A stretch of DNA of 64,000 nt from Puccinia triticina (Eukaryota > Basidiomycota > Pucciniomycetes > Pucciniales > Pucciniaceae). The translations under genes and the position numbers were made by a program. Shown piece by piece: positions 33,309 to 45,478 of this stretch. Within the stretch, counting starts at the first letter, position 1. Each line of letters starts with the position of its first letter. Location: assembly GCF_026914185.1 (NCBI RefSeq), contig NC_070566.1:992001-1056000 (forward strand), given 5' to 3'. The notes below the pieces were generated by a model that was given only the letters and a program-made list of their open reading frames with translations, had not been told where the DNA came from and did not search any database.

Positions 33309-35523
33309 ATGTCAACCGCTTCAACTATCGCAACCGATGCCGCCGCCGTGCCGCTGACCGATCTAGCCCAATCATATGATACAATGTGAGTGTACCCTCT
33401 TTCTTCAGTATTGCTTCTCCTCGCGTATCAGCTTACCACTCCCTGGGTTTTTCTTTTTTGTTCCGTAGATTGATCCTCGACTTTGGCTCTCAGTACTCTC
33501 ATCTGATCACGCGAAGATGCCGTGAACTTAACGTGAGCAGGAAAAAAAAAGAATCTACCGCATGAGCCCAATGCTGAGCAGAATCATCTTCGTTTTTTGT
33601 TGTAGGTGTATTGTGAAATGCTGCCATGCACGTTCAAGGTTTCACAGCTGAAATGGCGTCCAAAGGGAATCATTTTATCGGGCTCACCTTACTCGGTCTA
33701 CGATGCCGATTCGCCCCGGGTCGATCCGGACGTGTTCAGCTTGGGTGTTCCAGTCTTCGGTATCTGTTATGGACTGCAAGAGATTTCACGGAGCTTTGGA
33801 GGGAAGGTGATTGCCTGTGATCACAAGGAGTACGGCAGTGCAATCCTGGACGTCTGTAAAGCCGAGAGCCTTGATGGCGGGAAGAATGTCCTGTTTGATG
33901 GGCTGGGAGCTCAGGTTCAGGTACGCAGACTTCTTAGGGGCTCCGGACGGTTCTTCTTTCCTCTTTGATGCCCTAACAACCCCTCCAAAAGGTCTGGATG
34001 TCTCATGGCGATCGTCTAGACAGCTTGCCAGATGATTTTCAAGTCGTGGCCACCACCTCATCCGCCCCGTATGCCGCCATCGCCCACAAATCTAAACCTA
34101 TCTTTGGAGTCCAATTTCATCCGGAGGTCACCCACTCCACCAACGGTAAACAAATTATCGAGAAATTCGTGATCAACGTCTGTCAGTGCAAGCCAGATTG
34201 GACCATGGTGAGCCCTTCTTTCAGTTTGTTTTTTTGGTTGATTCAAGGCTCAATAGTTCTCCATCTTTGCTTCGCATAGGCAACATTCATTGATAAAGAG
34301 ATCGCCCGGATACGAAGTGTGGTGGGGCCAGATGATCAAGTGATCGGCGCAGTATCTGGAGGAGTGGATTCATCCGTGGCCGCCAAGCTAATGAACGAGG
34401 CGATTGGGCATCGATTCCATGCGATCATGGTTGATAATGGACTTCTCCGTATGGACGAGGCCCAGCAAGTGCAACAGATGTTGAAGATCGACCTCGGAGT
34501 CAACCTAACGGTTGTTGATGCCACTCAAACCTTCCTCGACGTCCTGAAGGATGTGGAGGATCCCGAGACCAAACGAAAGCTGATCGGGAACACCTTCATT
34601 CACGTTTTCGAGGCCGAGGCCGAACGGATCGAGGCCGACCAAGCTCGTCAAGCTACGAAAACTCACTCTGGGACAATCAAGTTCCTCCTCCAAGGCACTC
34701 TCTATCCCGATGTCATCGAAAGTATTAGCTTCAAGGGGCCTAGTGCAACGATCAAGACCCATCACAACGTGGGTGGCTTGCTTGATAACATGAAACTCAA
34801 GCTCATCGAGCCCCTTCGCGAGCTATTCAAAGGTCAGCCTTTCACACTCGATTCAACACGCATTAGTTGCCCGTTGCTCATCTGGGAAACCTGCCGTTTT
34901 TTTAGACGAAGTACGAGCCCTAGGCAGGCTCCTGCACATCCCATCCAACCTGACCAACCGCCACCCGTTTCCAGGTCCCGGACTCGCCATCCGGATACTA
35001 GGCCCGGTCAACAAAGCGCAGCTCGACATCGCCCGCAAAGCGGACCACATCTTCCTGCAGGAGATCCGGAGGGAGCCGGGCCTCTATGAGCAGATCAGCC
35101 AGGCCTTCGCAGTCCTCTTGCCCGTCCGGGCTGTCGGCGTCCAGGGCGACAAGCGCACCTATGAACAAGTCATCGTCCTCCGGGCTGTCAAGACCGAAGA
35201 CTTTATGACCGCCGATTGTCGGTCTCCCTTTTCTTCATCCTTCTTCATTCTGGTTTGCAGTGAAGGCTAAACTTTTTTCTTTTGTTGTTCTCTCCGATCA
35301 GGGTTCGATTTCCCACCCCATGTTCTCAGAGCCGCCTCATCTCGTATCACAAACGAAGTCGCAGGCGTCAACCGAGTCACTTATGATATTTCTTCCAAGC
35401 CTCCGGGTACCGTCGAGGTACGTTTTTTTATTACTCTCTCATTCTTCAGGTTTGTTCATCTTCCGCGAGATTGATATTAACCGTCCCGTTGTGTTTGGTT
35501 TCCTTTTTGAACAGTGGCTGTAA
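33309..35523 (+). CDS. GUA1: GMP synthase (glutamine-hydrolysing), eight exons, intact
   Basis: Converts XMP, ATP and glutamine to GMP in the cytosol, the last step of GMP synthesis. Exons 33309-33385, 33469-33532, 33606-33920, 33992-34207, 34280-34832, 34906-35217, 35302-35417 and 35515-35523 join in phase to 553 residues, close to the family length. The glutamine amidotransferase part has the nucleophile Cys101 in FGICYGLQE and His195/Glu197 in VQFHPEVTH. The ATP pyrophosphatase part has the P-loop SGGVDSS at 250-256, and the C-terminal dimerisation part has [14 protein letters not shown] and ends GTVEWL. The last exon holds only three codons (Trp, Leu, stop). The start ATG gives [21 protein letters not shown] see no damage, so this is likely the functional housekeeping copy. 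Confidence 0.93.
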
Positions 35524-36763
35524 TTCCGTTACATTGGTTGACAAGTTACTCTCTTACTGTGTGCCATTTTTTTATGGGGCGGGTGAATTTTACATGGTAC
35601 ATGACTACATGTATACAGTGACACGAGCATGTAAAGCCCACCACATATTAAAATCCTGAAAATCCCCCTTGGATGTAATTTTACACCCACTTGCCTAAAA
35701 TCATACAACGTCAAGCCTGAGCATGTAAAGGGCAGAATGTAAAAACACCCCTGCGCACCTGCATCCGGTAGTTTGACATGCTGTTGGCTCACAACCTTGT
35801 TCTAACCGGGTTCAAATCTGCAGACTAGCCCAGAAATATATAAAATTTTACAAGGTTTATGTACACATCCCAGTGCCCACACACCATGTCTCTTTCCTCA
35901 AACCACCACCTGCGCATACCACCATCACCAAAAGGTCACATCCAAGTTTCCAACAGTAAAGCTTGACTAAAGAATCACTTGCCTGCCACCCTAATGGCCA
36001 GTCACCAATCCCTTCAGGCGGCTGGGTCAGCTCAAGGAGGGTGCTGGGCTGGCCATGGGGGCAGGGGGGATGTGCAGCAAAGGGTGGGATTGGCAAAAAA
36101 TCACTCTAGGGCTCCAATGGTGCAACCCTTGAGGCCCCAAAGTTAAACACAAAGAAACTGGAGTTTTTCTTCTGATGGCATTCCTGAGATACAGGAGCCA
36201 TACAGGCTTTGAGGCTGAAATTAGCAGCCCAAAAGTTGGGCCTACCCAACCGCAAGCTTTTCTGCCATTGCTGTAAACGCCTTGCTCCATTTAGGTCACA
36301 CTTTTACCATTTCCAAGATCAAATTTGTTGTTGGTTTCAAATGGATGCGAGGCTAGCAAGCTCTTCTCCATGTGGGGTGGCATGTGACTGGAATGCCTAT
36401 CAAGGCAAGTATTACAAATAAAGCTCACAATAAATATGAGAGTCAGACAAAGAAAGATTGACCATCTTGTTTCAGTCAGCTTCAGACAAACTGATTCAAT
36501 GTAAGGTCTGTCTGCGGGGTGGGGAGGCGCTGGTCCGTCAATCTAGCTAGAATGTAAATTTCTAGATGGGAAAGAGAATGGATCTTCCCCCGGCTCCTCC
36601 TTAGGGTGAGGAGCGTGACATGTGTGTGTAGCTACAAGACATGTCTAGGGATGGGTCTGGCGCGCGGGCGCAGCTCATAAAATTCAAGAACTAGAGCAGC
36701 TTGGGAAAGACCTATCTAAGTACTGCCCTCAATATGAAATCACCAAGCCACTAGTGAACAACG

Positions 36764-36968
36764 GGTTACCTTCTCTAACCTCTGCAGGAAGTCTCCTTGT
36801 TGGACACTTAAATTTAAAACCTTGACACAGGTAAGCAGTGATTTTGTGTGTCAATACTATTGGGTTCCCTTCTCCAACCTGTGCAGGTGGTCTCCTTTTC
36901 CGGTGCTCACTTTCCCAACCTTGACACAGGTAAACAGTGATTTGGTTTTTCAATATTTTGTTGGCTGG
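36764..36968. repeat. Two-unit tandem repeat, period about 105 bp
   Basis: Two diverged copies run head to tail, each with CCTTGACACAGGTAA (36821 and 36919 areas) and CTGTGCAGGTGGTCTCC or a variant. The period is near a multiple of three, so one minus-strand frame repeats too. Confidence 0.6.
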
Positions 36969-37205
36969 ATTACTTAATTTTCCTTTTGTCCAGCTCATTC
37001 AGAAGTCCCTGAGCATCCTACTCCAGCTGCTCCACTGCACAAAGACCAGCCAAAATAGAAGATTTGAATTAAGCAGCCTAAGAAAGTTGTAGGAGATGAC
37101 ATGAATGTGGTTGTGCCTCCGTCACTTATGTCCATATCAGCCTCTGCAGACGTGGTGTCAAAAAAAGAGGCCACCCAAAGAAACAGTTCTTGAAAGACAA
37201 TGTTG

Positions 37206-37223
37206 CCCCCCCCCCCCCCCCCC
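37206..37223. repeat. 18-base C tract
   Basis: Uninterrupted C run between TGTTG and AACC. Similar tracts occur at 13203-13214 and 56253-56268, and as G at 4873-4883, 60819-60830 and 61092-61104. Confidence 0.9.
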
Positions 37224-38282
37224 AACCTTGACAGCAACTGCGGGTCCTGATCCACCTCCTGCCACCTTGGCTATACCGGCCTTTTCCTCTGGTGTGGTAT
37301 AAAAAATGGGAAAAATCAAAAGTTTTCTATGAAGTTCTCTGAAAGAAAAGGATGTGCCAGAAGAAACAGAGTTAGGCTGACGATTGCAGTCCGCCAGACC
37401 TGAAGGCTGAACAAATTGGAGCAACTGAAATGTTTTCTTTATCTTAATCAAATGTATTTAAAAGTTTTAGATTGAGATAAAGATGAAATTATGAGAGAAG
37501 AATTTACCTGAAAGCAGCACAAGGAGGTCCTCAAACCAAAGAAGGTACTGAGAGTGCGTGGTAAGAAGGCCCAGAGGGCTTGAGGGGTTTCTATTCCTGA
37601 TTGTTGTTTTTTTGCTTGCTTCTTTTTCACCAGGGATTTTTTTTGCTTGAATGGCCTGTTTCTTTTTCACTCACTTTTTTCTTGATGATAAGGCTATGTT
37701 AGTGCAAGAAAATTGGTTGTGTTGGGTATTTTGCCTCTATTCACGGCCCTTGTTTTTTGCTGAGATGTTGCCAATATGTGATATCTTGATTTTTGCGGCT
37801 TTTTTACACAGTATGCAATTTGCAGATAGGGTACTTCAATGTTGATTTTTTCATGGGGTGGATGTTCATGGTGGTAAGGCGGTGTGCAATTTTAAACACT
37901 TTCAGAGGCAGCTGCAGTTCTACATGGCACACTTTTTGCATGCTATGTAAATTGTGATAATGACTGTAATCTTTTATTGTGCCAGAGCCTGGTATAATTT
38001 TACATGGGGCTGCTTTACGTGCTTTACATTGTGGATACAGTGTAAAAAACAGCATGTAAAAATTAAAATCCCCTTTGAAATGACAATTTGTTGTAGAAAT
38101 TTCCAAGAAAAAGATTGTTTGAGGGCAAAAAACCATCCTAATGTGATAAAATACCGGTCAGAGTGCACTTTGTTTTGGGCAGAGGCAATCATCCCTGTGT
38201 TAAGGCAGCATAGTGGCACGGCGGGGTAGTGGATGACTTCCTGTTGGCATTTAGAGAGCTCTAGATGACCCTCTTACTGATA

Positions 38283-38660
38283 AAGACACCTACCAAAACA
38301 ACAAATAGCATGTGAGATTGCAGACCTAGGTGACCAGCGCCAAAATGCGCTGCAATCTAATAAAGCTGCGGAAAGAGGTAAGCATTGTGAACCACTTCCG
38401 CAGTCCCACGCTGAAGCTGGAAATACTGAGTACACTTTTGTGACCACAGATCCAGACTTAGGTTGCAAGACAAACCTTGAGAATAAACTCAAATTTTCAT
38501 CACTGTTAGAGAGGATCTCAATCAAAACCAAAGGTAAGATTGACTTCAACCAGCTCAAGTGAGAAGACAAAAGCTCATGCTTTGTTCCAGTTCCAGTAGA
38601 CAAAGTCAACCAAAAGCAAACCAAGAAAACTAGGTCCTTCTCAAGAAGCAGGAAGAACCG
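38283..38660 (+). pseudogene. Possible exon of a decayed repetitive gene
   Basis: One frame reads about 125 codons with protein-like composition (IADLGDQRQNALQ, TDPDLGCKTNLENKLKFSS) and meets a donor-like CCGGTGAGTAC at the end. A TGA interrupts it at 38560. I do not recognise it; the call rests on composition alone. Confidence 0.25.
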
Positions 38661-39557
38661 GTGAGTACACAACTTCACAGCTAGGCAAAAAAAGGGAGGA
38701 TAAAGCTAAAGTAAACATTGAAGTTCTATAGACGAAGTCAAACAATTCCTTAGCCGCTTCACCGACGCAAACTAGACCTAACACCGGAAGCTTAGGGCTC
38801 ACGTAAGGTAAGGACCATGAGTCCCATAGACAATGGAGTAGAGCAGATACTAACATGTACTGTTTCCATCAGACCCCAGGTTTAGCCAAAGAACTTAGTC
38901 CCAGAATTTTCTTTCTTATTTCTTATCAGTCTCAAAAGACTTAGTTGAGAGTGGTCTTGCACTTGCTCTTAGGTAAAAAGACTTTATCTCACGTCAACTT
39001 GTATTTCATTATTGTTGAATAATTAGATTAACAAGAAATGAAACTACTCTTATTTGTGTGTATTCTTTCATAGCACACATGAAAGCAAAAAACTAAAGGC
39101 TTAGGAAAGCATTTTCCTTTATCATGAAACCAAGGGCATAGCCCCCAAATTTGGGGTTACAGGGGGTGTGAAAGTCACAGGATGTGGAAGGCCCAAAAGG
39201 GAATGGGAGAGAGCAAAGGAAATGGCATAAAATTTTCAAACATTTGCTGATGCAATTTTAGGGTGACTATGCATTCAGTCAAAGGAGAAACCAAATTTCA
39301 ACTGAAAAATGGGTGGAAAAACAACATTTCAAGTGAAAACTGGGTGAAAAAAGGGCATTTTGTTTTGGGAAAAGACACAAAATTGGTTACTGGAAAAGCA
39401 AATGTTTGGAAAAATGGTGATGAGAGATAATCAAAAACTCTGAAAATGTGAGAGAACTTCCTTTTAAACAATTTTTGAATTTTAACATGAAGGCTGGCCA
39501 CTTTCAGGCTGTGTAATCACTACCTTAGTAGTTTGGCTTGACTTGCTTCTTGAAAAT

Positions 39558-40890
39558 TCAAAACACAGGTTCATGAAGTACAATACCAAAATTACCAATT
39601 GTTTGACCTTGAGATTTATTGATTGTGAGGGAGGAGGCCAGATTGACAGGAAATTTCTTGTGTATGAGCTTGAAAGGCAGTCCAGACAGCTCCAGACTTA
39701 TCTGGGTCAGATATGAAAGGAATGTGACTCTGAGGGATGGGCACAGAATCATTAACTCTGTGTTACCTGATACAACTCTTGCGTAAATCGCATTTGGGCC
39801 CAACCTGGTTCCATTACAAAGTCCCATTGTCCAATCAAGGTTCCTGAGAATTATTATTAAGCAATTTGGTCACCTGTTGGGAGTTTGTAAACTCTTTGAT
39901 CCACATTTGTAGCATTATCAGTAAGCCTTATTGAGTGATTTGGATTTATTTCAGATGGAACAAATTCAAACTGTTGCATGAGAGGACATTAAAGGTGAAG
40001 GATTATTTAGATTCTTTGCATAAGTCCTGGAAGTAGATCTTGAACATGAACTCTGTGGTTTTCAAACTCATTTTCTGTGTCATATATGTCCAGCTGTAAG
40101 AATTTGGGGAATTCCCGTGAAAGTGGAAGCAAACTTCCAATGTTATGGTGAATTTTACCATTCACCTTGAATGTATGGATACCTTCAACTTGATTGTTGA
40201 GTTCATCTCTGGTTGAGGCATTGACTCCAAGATATTTAAATGTGAAGTTGCTATTTATCAAAAAGATGGATAGAATGAGTTGATTTCCCTCAGGTATATT
40301 ATGTTGATATGTAATTTTGAAGATCTGAAGCAATTCAGGGGGTGGGGTGGTTTTTATAAAGTGATCCTGCCTTGGTGGCAGCAAAGTTAGGTTGCTTATC
40401 CTGTGAAGATTATGGCTTGACACTTCACACAACGTCTCACTGCCCTCAAAGTTTCTGGCCTGAATCCAGGAGGTTCAGTACAACACCATGCATGCAGTCT
40501 GTTTACATTATTCTTGGAATATTTCTGAAGGAATGGTTACCTGTAAAATCATGTTCAACCAACTTTCCAGCAGGGGGATCATTTAAAAATCCTGCTCTTG
40601 AGATAACCTTTAATCAATTTGTTCCTGAATAAGGCCCAAATCAATTTCAGGTAGGTCATTCCAGTTTGCGGGTATTTCCACAGGGGATAGATTTGAAGAA
40701 TATTCTTAAGTTTGAAATGGATTCTGCATATTTCTTGGTGAAGCACTCTGGGAGTGGAGCAAGTTAAAAATAGACAACCTGGAGGTGTGGTTGCCATGAT
40801 TGTTATTTCCATGCTGGGATGGAGATTTGTGTGAGCTGTGTTCAGATTGGTTTTGTGGTTGAAGATTGAAATTGTAAGAAGATCCATGAT
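39558..40890 (-). pseudogene. Internally deleted Helitron RepHel remnant
   Basis: On the minus strand, 40432-40007 carries the Helitron-like N-domain (KIHHNIGSLLPL, then FLQLDIYDTENEFEN). 39827-39558 carries the end of the Pif1-type helicase (CNGTRLGP, then KFPVNLASSLTINKSQGQTI). About 1-1.2 kb that should encode the Rep nuclease and most of the helicase is missing between them. 40887-40640 may add more of the N-terminal part (NDLPEIDLGLIQEQ). Helitrons move by rolling-circle replication; this copy cannot. The terminal hairpin was not found. Confidence 0.7.
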
Positions 40891-41235
40891 TTAGATGATA
40901 CTGTGTTAAGATTGGTTTTGTGTTTGACAATTGAAATTGTTAGGAGATTCATGATTTTGATGATACTGTTTATGCAGGGTTCTGTTGTCAATGTTGATGG
41001 AAATTTGGGGATGAAGACCACTCATGATTTGAATTTTGAATTCTTTGATTGTTGAGTATGAGGAAAATCTTGAGTCTGAGAAATAGAACATTGGTGCTCC
41101 TGCCACAGAGAAAAAGAAAATGGGAATGTGGATATTGCTGGTAATGATGGGAGGGTGAGAATTGATGACAATGGGATTGTTGAGAATGAAGAGAGGGTGA
41201 AAGTTGATGATGATGGGATTGTTGAGCATATATGC
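40850..41235. repeat. Degenerate short tandem repeats
   Basis: Two ~62-bp copies of a unit with GGTTTTGTG, GATTGAAATTGT and GATGATACTGT (40850-40972), and two ~45-bp copies with GGGTGA and GATGGGATTGTTGAG (about 41150-41225). Confidence 0.5.
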
Positions 41236-41289
41236 TGAGGGCAATTATGTAGGTGTTATTATTGCTGAATTCAGGCAGTCCAATTATCA

Positions 41290-42120
41290 GTTTAACATTG
41301 CTTGAATGGAAATGGTGTCTGTAAGAGTCCTTTTGAGCAATCTGCTTGAACAGGCTTGATTATTGATGTGTGATAAGAGTCCATTCATGCAATATGGTTG
41401 AGTGGACTTGGTGAAATTTGATCACCAAGTCCGCTTGATGAGTCTGCTTGAACAGACTTGACAACATGACTCTGCTTTAATGGAGTCGCTGGTCTGTCCA
41501 AAGCAGAAGAGCAAACTCTCTTACCAAATCCGTTCAGGTAGAGTCGCACCAGGATTCCGTTCAAGCAGAGTCACTTCAGAGGGAACAGACTCTGCATTGA
41601 ACGGACGCGGTTAATACAAAAAAGTATCAACACAGGTGTTACTTGCATACTGATGCTGGCATTACTTGCATGACATCTATTTGTACTGGTTTGTTTGGCC
41701 CCCAGAGGCCATTTCTTTAGTCATATGTAGATTAAGAGTTTGGTTGTAAATTGAGATCTGGGAGGCTCCCAGACTCAATGGGAAGTTTTCCGGTATATAT
41801 GCTTGAGGTGCTATTTCTCTTAGTTAATCTGATCCCCAGTGGCCTCATGATCAAAGGGAGAGCCTGATGTAGCCAGACCAAGATCTAAGTTGAGGTGCTA
41901 TTTCTCTCAGTTAATCTGATCCCCAGTGGCCTCATGATCAAAGGGAGAGCCTGATGTAGCCAGACCAAGATCTAAGCGGGGTACAGGATGCAAGGTGTAC
42001 TAATACTCAGGCAGCGTAAACGTTTTTGTTGAAAATGTGAGCGGTCCTAAGGCTGGCACCCAGGTGCTTGGGTGGGGGGTCAGCCTGGACATTATCTGTC
42101 CTTGACACCATCCAAATGAC
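41290..42120. other. Repeat-rich stretch with AGTC/CGTTCAAGCAGAGTC words
   Basis: 41300-41610 repeats CTTGAACAG, AGTCTG and inverted forms, which suggests another old foldback element; no clear ends. No gene. Confidence 0.3.
41803..41976. repeat. Exact-looking 87-bp tandem duplication
   Basis: Units 41803-41889 and 41890-41976 differ at one base (CTCTTAGTT against CTCTCAGTT). It must be recent, or a local assembly artefact. Confidence 0.9.
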
Positions 42121-42523
42121 CCATAGTGGGAAGTTGCTTGCCCCATCAGAGAAATTAGGTTGAAAAAACCTTAATTAACCTCCCAAGCCCGTCCAATTGG
42201 CCTCGCAAGCCCGTTCAATGGACCTTCCCAAGGCTCAAGCCCCTCCAAATGAACTTGAAAGCCCACCCATAATGTACTGTCAAACCACCCTGGTGTTGGT
42301 CTCATCCCAAGCACCCGCACCAGTGCTGGGGGATTCTTCCACTCTACCACCAACTCACCATCCTTTATCAACAAAACTCAAATAGGATCCTATTGATGAC
42401 TCAAATTGACTACTTTGCCTTTTTTCCACTCTAGCCAAACACCAAGCAAGACCTAAGCCCCACTTGATTTCTACTCGAATTGTTCTACCTTTTGCCCGAC
42501 TACTTTTGCTTCAAGACCCAGCC

Positions 42524-44103
42524 ATGGGGAAACCAAAATACCAGGATGAAACACTTCTGGAATCAAACAAAACACTCAGCGCTATGTATGGCTTACTTGA
42601 AAAACTCAACGAACTATTTGACAGGATAGAAGCCAAACAAGCCAAAATATCAGCCCAAACTGTAGACTTGATTACTCAAGACGTTGTTCAACAAGTAATG
42701 ACTAGAATAGATCACCTTGCAACTTGACTAGATGCAATAGAAAACCACATCAAGACTGATTCAGAGAGCACGGATAGTGTAGTGATTTTTACCAATACTG
42801 CTGAAGTACCTATCAAAGTTGAAGCAAATACTTGTGCCTCTGCAACCAAACGGAAGGCACAGAAGACCAACCTGGCTCAGATCAAACCTAGTGGTCTGCT
42901 TTCATTACCAAAGGTCCCTGACTTGGATTTTATTAATCAATTCAAACAAAGCCATGCAACCGTTTGAATCAAGCAAGGATCACCAAAAACTTTTGTGAAC
43001 AAAACTCCACTAGAAATTTTCACCCTGGCCAACAAGGCCCTTGCATTAATTAATCAGAATCAAAAACACAGCAGTAACTGTTCAAATGGCATCTGTCTTT
43101 CCAAGTGGGGATATCAAATTCCACACTCAAAACCAAACAATCACCAATTGGCTTTTGAAACACAAACACAACTGGAAACACCTTGCCAACCCTAATTTTA
43201 TCAAGTCTCCAATAACTTACCCAGTTTTAATACTTTCTTGCCCAGCCAATTTCAATCCAAACAATGTTACACACATTTCAACATTGTGCTCTGTAAAAAG
43301 TATCCCCTCAAATTTAGTATCAAAAGCCTAATGGTTGAAAAACCCTTCCAATTCTCAGAAAACAGCAGGAACTCTAGTCGTTTACTTACTTGACAAAAAA
43401 TGTGCGCAAAAAATCAGCAAAGGAAGCCTTATTGTTGCTGGTCACCCAATGAACAGTGATAGGGTTGAAAGTGGGTTGGGTTGGCCCGCTGGGTACCCAA
43501 CCTGTGTTGGGTCTGGGGCTGGGTTCAGGTTGGCTTTTGTCTCAAAAACTGGTTTTTGACCCAACCCGCCAGATTTTTGGGTCGGGTTTGGGCAGCCTAT
43601 TTTCTAAATGGGTCAGCCTGCAACCCAACTAGAACACCTCCAACAGTAAATTTGGGAGTTTTTGGCACTTAATAGGTTGGGTCAACCCAAGACCTGTTGG
43701 TTCAGAAACTAACCCAAAACAGTAAGACATTGGGTTGGGTTTGGGAAGCATATTTTCAAATCTGACCCAACCCAACCTGCACTAAATTCCGGTTTGGGTT
43801 TGGGCACTGTTTTCCAACCCAAACCCAACGCAGTTTCATCCCTAAGTGGTGCAAAGTAAAAATCAGGTCCTTCACAATGCTTTCTCTGGAACTTGGACAT
43901 CTAGCACACAGTTGCAAGAACCAACCAACATGCTTCAAATGTGGTAAAGCTCATAACTTGACAAAATGCAACCTCATTGAGTTCAATAGAATATGTCATA
44001 GATGCATAAACAAAGATAAGACTAAGAAACAACCAGTGGATTTGGACAACATTCATTACAAACATTCCCCATTTAGTATCAATTGTCTTATTAAAAATAG
44101 TGA
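42524..44103 (+). pseudogene. LINE (Tad-like) ORF1, Gag-like protein with CCHC knuckles, decayed
   Basis: Starts at ATG 42524 (MGKPKYQDETLLESNKTLSA) with a helical region, then LSLPKVPDLDFINQF, SGDIKFHTQNQTITNWLLKH, KTAGTLVVYLLDKKCAQKIS and CCHC knuckles (GHLAHSCKNQPTCFKCGKAH). This order matches the nucleic-acid-binding first ORF of fungal LINEs. Stops are TGA at 42725 and 42965, both TTGA. There are frame changes near 43085 and 43330, and a foldback element is inserted at 43460-43844. No reverse transcriptase ORF follows, so the element is truncated. Confidence 0.65.
43460..43844. mobile_element. Word-repeat foldback element D (GGGTTGGGT family) inside the LINE ORF
   Basis: The left end TAGGGTTGAAAGTGGGTTGG and right end ACGCAGTTTCATCCCTA are inverted with some mismatches; the interior repeats GGGTTGGG/CCCAACCC. 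AGTG borders it on both sides, a weak duplication. The LINE sequence continues after it. Confidence 0.65.
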
Positions 44104-44906
44104 ATCCAGCAAACTTTGAAACACTTTCAAATCTGCTCTATCCATTTCTTCTCACATGCAATTTTGGTTATGTTTCTTTTTCATCATTTTTTTTCTTTCT
44201 TTCTCTCCTGCTTTATAGTGGCAAAGTTCAAACATATTTTAAACACAATTCAGTTGTGAATTTTATCTCTTTTGCAGATTTTCATCCACATTTTACACAT
44301 TATCAACCAGATTTTGCTTTTTAATCACAAGGAATTTGTATACAGCTAAAATTTTTGTAGATCATAGTGTGATATGTGAAATCAATAACACTTTCAAAAT
44401 AAATAGAGCGCCCGCACCCACGTGGCTCCACCTGGGTGGTACTTTTTGGGCGCCAGCCTTAAGGGGTACCACATGAGCCGGCTTGGTAGGGGCTCTCCGG
44501 GGTCCTCTTGGCGTGGCTTGCCATTAGCGTTGGCGGAGATACCAATCAACTTATGGTCCAACACAGGGTTAACCTTTACGTCCCTCCTGCAGAGGGCCGC
44601 TTGGAGGGACTTTCATATGCTGGTTTGGGGCTGAGCTTAACAAAGCCTCCCAAACGGGGGTCCCGAAGGGACTCTCCGTAGGAGAGGCTTCCCTCCAAAG
44701 TCATCTGCGTGGCCTGAGCACTTTGAGAAAATGGTGAAAGTTTCACCATTTTGAAGCTCAAGGGTCATTTGAGCAAAAAACAAGCCCTTCAGAGCAATTC
44801 TGAATTGGCAAAGTTGTAGCCTTGCTTCTCAGGCATCTTTTCCTTGTTTTTTGGAAAAAAACGGTGTGAAATAGCCGGTTGCTTGCAATTTTCAGTTGGC
44901 TGTTTC
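44104..44906. other. Gene-poor stretch with AGTCCCTCC/GGAGAGGCTT repeat words
   Basis: 44104-44400 is AT-rich with nothing recognisable. 44405-44735 has GGGACTCTCCGTAGGAGAG and AAGCCTC words in both orientations and ends in GTGGCCTGAGC, similar to the ends of the repeats at 45479-45705 and 46154-46318. Confidence 0.35.
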
Positions 44907-45100
44907 CAAGGGTGAAAGTGCTGCGCTTCAAAAAGCGCAGCGCAGCGTGAAGCGCAGCGGTTTTGGTGGCCGCTGCGCTGCGCTGAAAGTAGCGGCCCCG
45001 CCCGCTGCGCTGCCGCTTTTTGGCTGACCGCGCAGCGGCTCCCCGCTGTGCTGCGCTAAAAGACCGCTTTTTTGTAGTGCAGCGCAGCGTTTCAGCCTTG
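44907..45100. mobile_element. Word-repeat foldback element E (GCGCAGC family), near 7-bp target duplication
   Basis: Ends CAAGGGTGAAAGTGCTGCGC and, inverted, CAAGGCTGAAACGCTGCGC. Flanks CTGTTTC (44900-44906) and CTGTATC (45101-45107) differ at one base. The interior is almost only GCGCAGC/GCTGCGC. Confidence 0.75.
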
Positions 45101-45478
45101 CTGTATCCTTTCATTTTGTGAAGTCAAGCTTGACAGGTGGGGAACTGTTTGGATCATCGGACCATGAACCCTCTCACAGGATTTTGACTCGCTACAGCCA
45201 GGTGCTGATGTTAAATACATAAATAATATGTATTTTTTTGTCTGCTGTGTGATACTTGGTTATGTATATAACACCAGATACATCCGTTGGGATATCCGGG
45301 CTTGAAGAAGTCGGATTGTTTACGGTGTAATTTTATTTACAGAATGTTTTTTCAGAAGGGATGAAGCTAATTAGGAATTTCAAGCTGGATTCTATGTTCT
45401 TGGAATCTTGCACTTCTAATGGTGCCAACGGGGGGATGTTTTTGGAAGGATTAGTGGAAAAATCAGGGGGTGAGATCA

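Larger units (their letters stand above)
35524..38282. other. Gene-poor repeat debris downstream of GMP synthase
   Basis: 35530-35800 and 37800-38070 share TTTACATG/CATGTAAA words in both orientations and may be two decayed foldback elements. Around 37000-37320 there is a weak coding trace (GDDMNVVVPPSLMSISASA, then a KKRG-like basic motif) with in-frame stops. Nothing here is a supported gene. Confidence 0.3.

Noticed and set aside
35800..35830. tRNA-like GGGTTCAAATCTGC box
   Set aside because: No matching A box, anticodon arm or acceptor stem around it.
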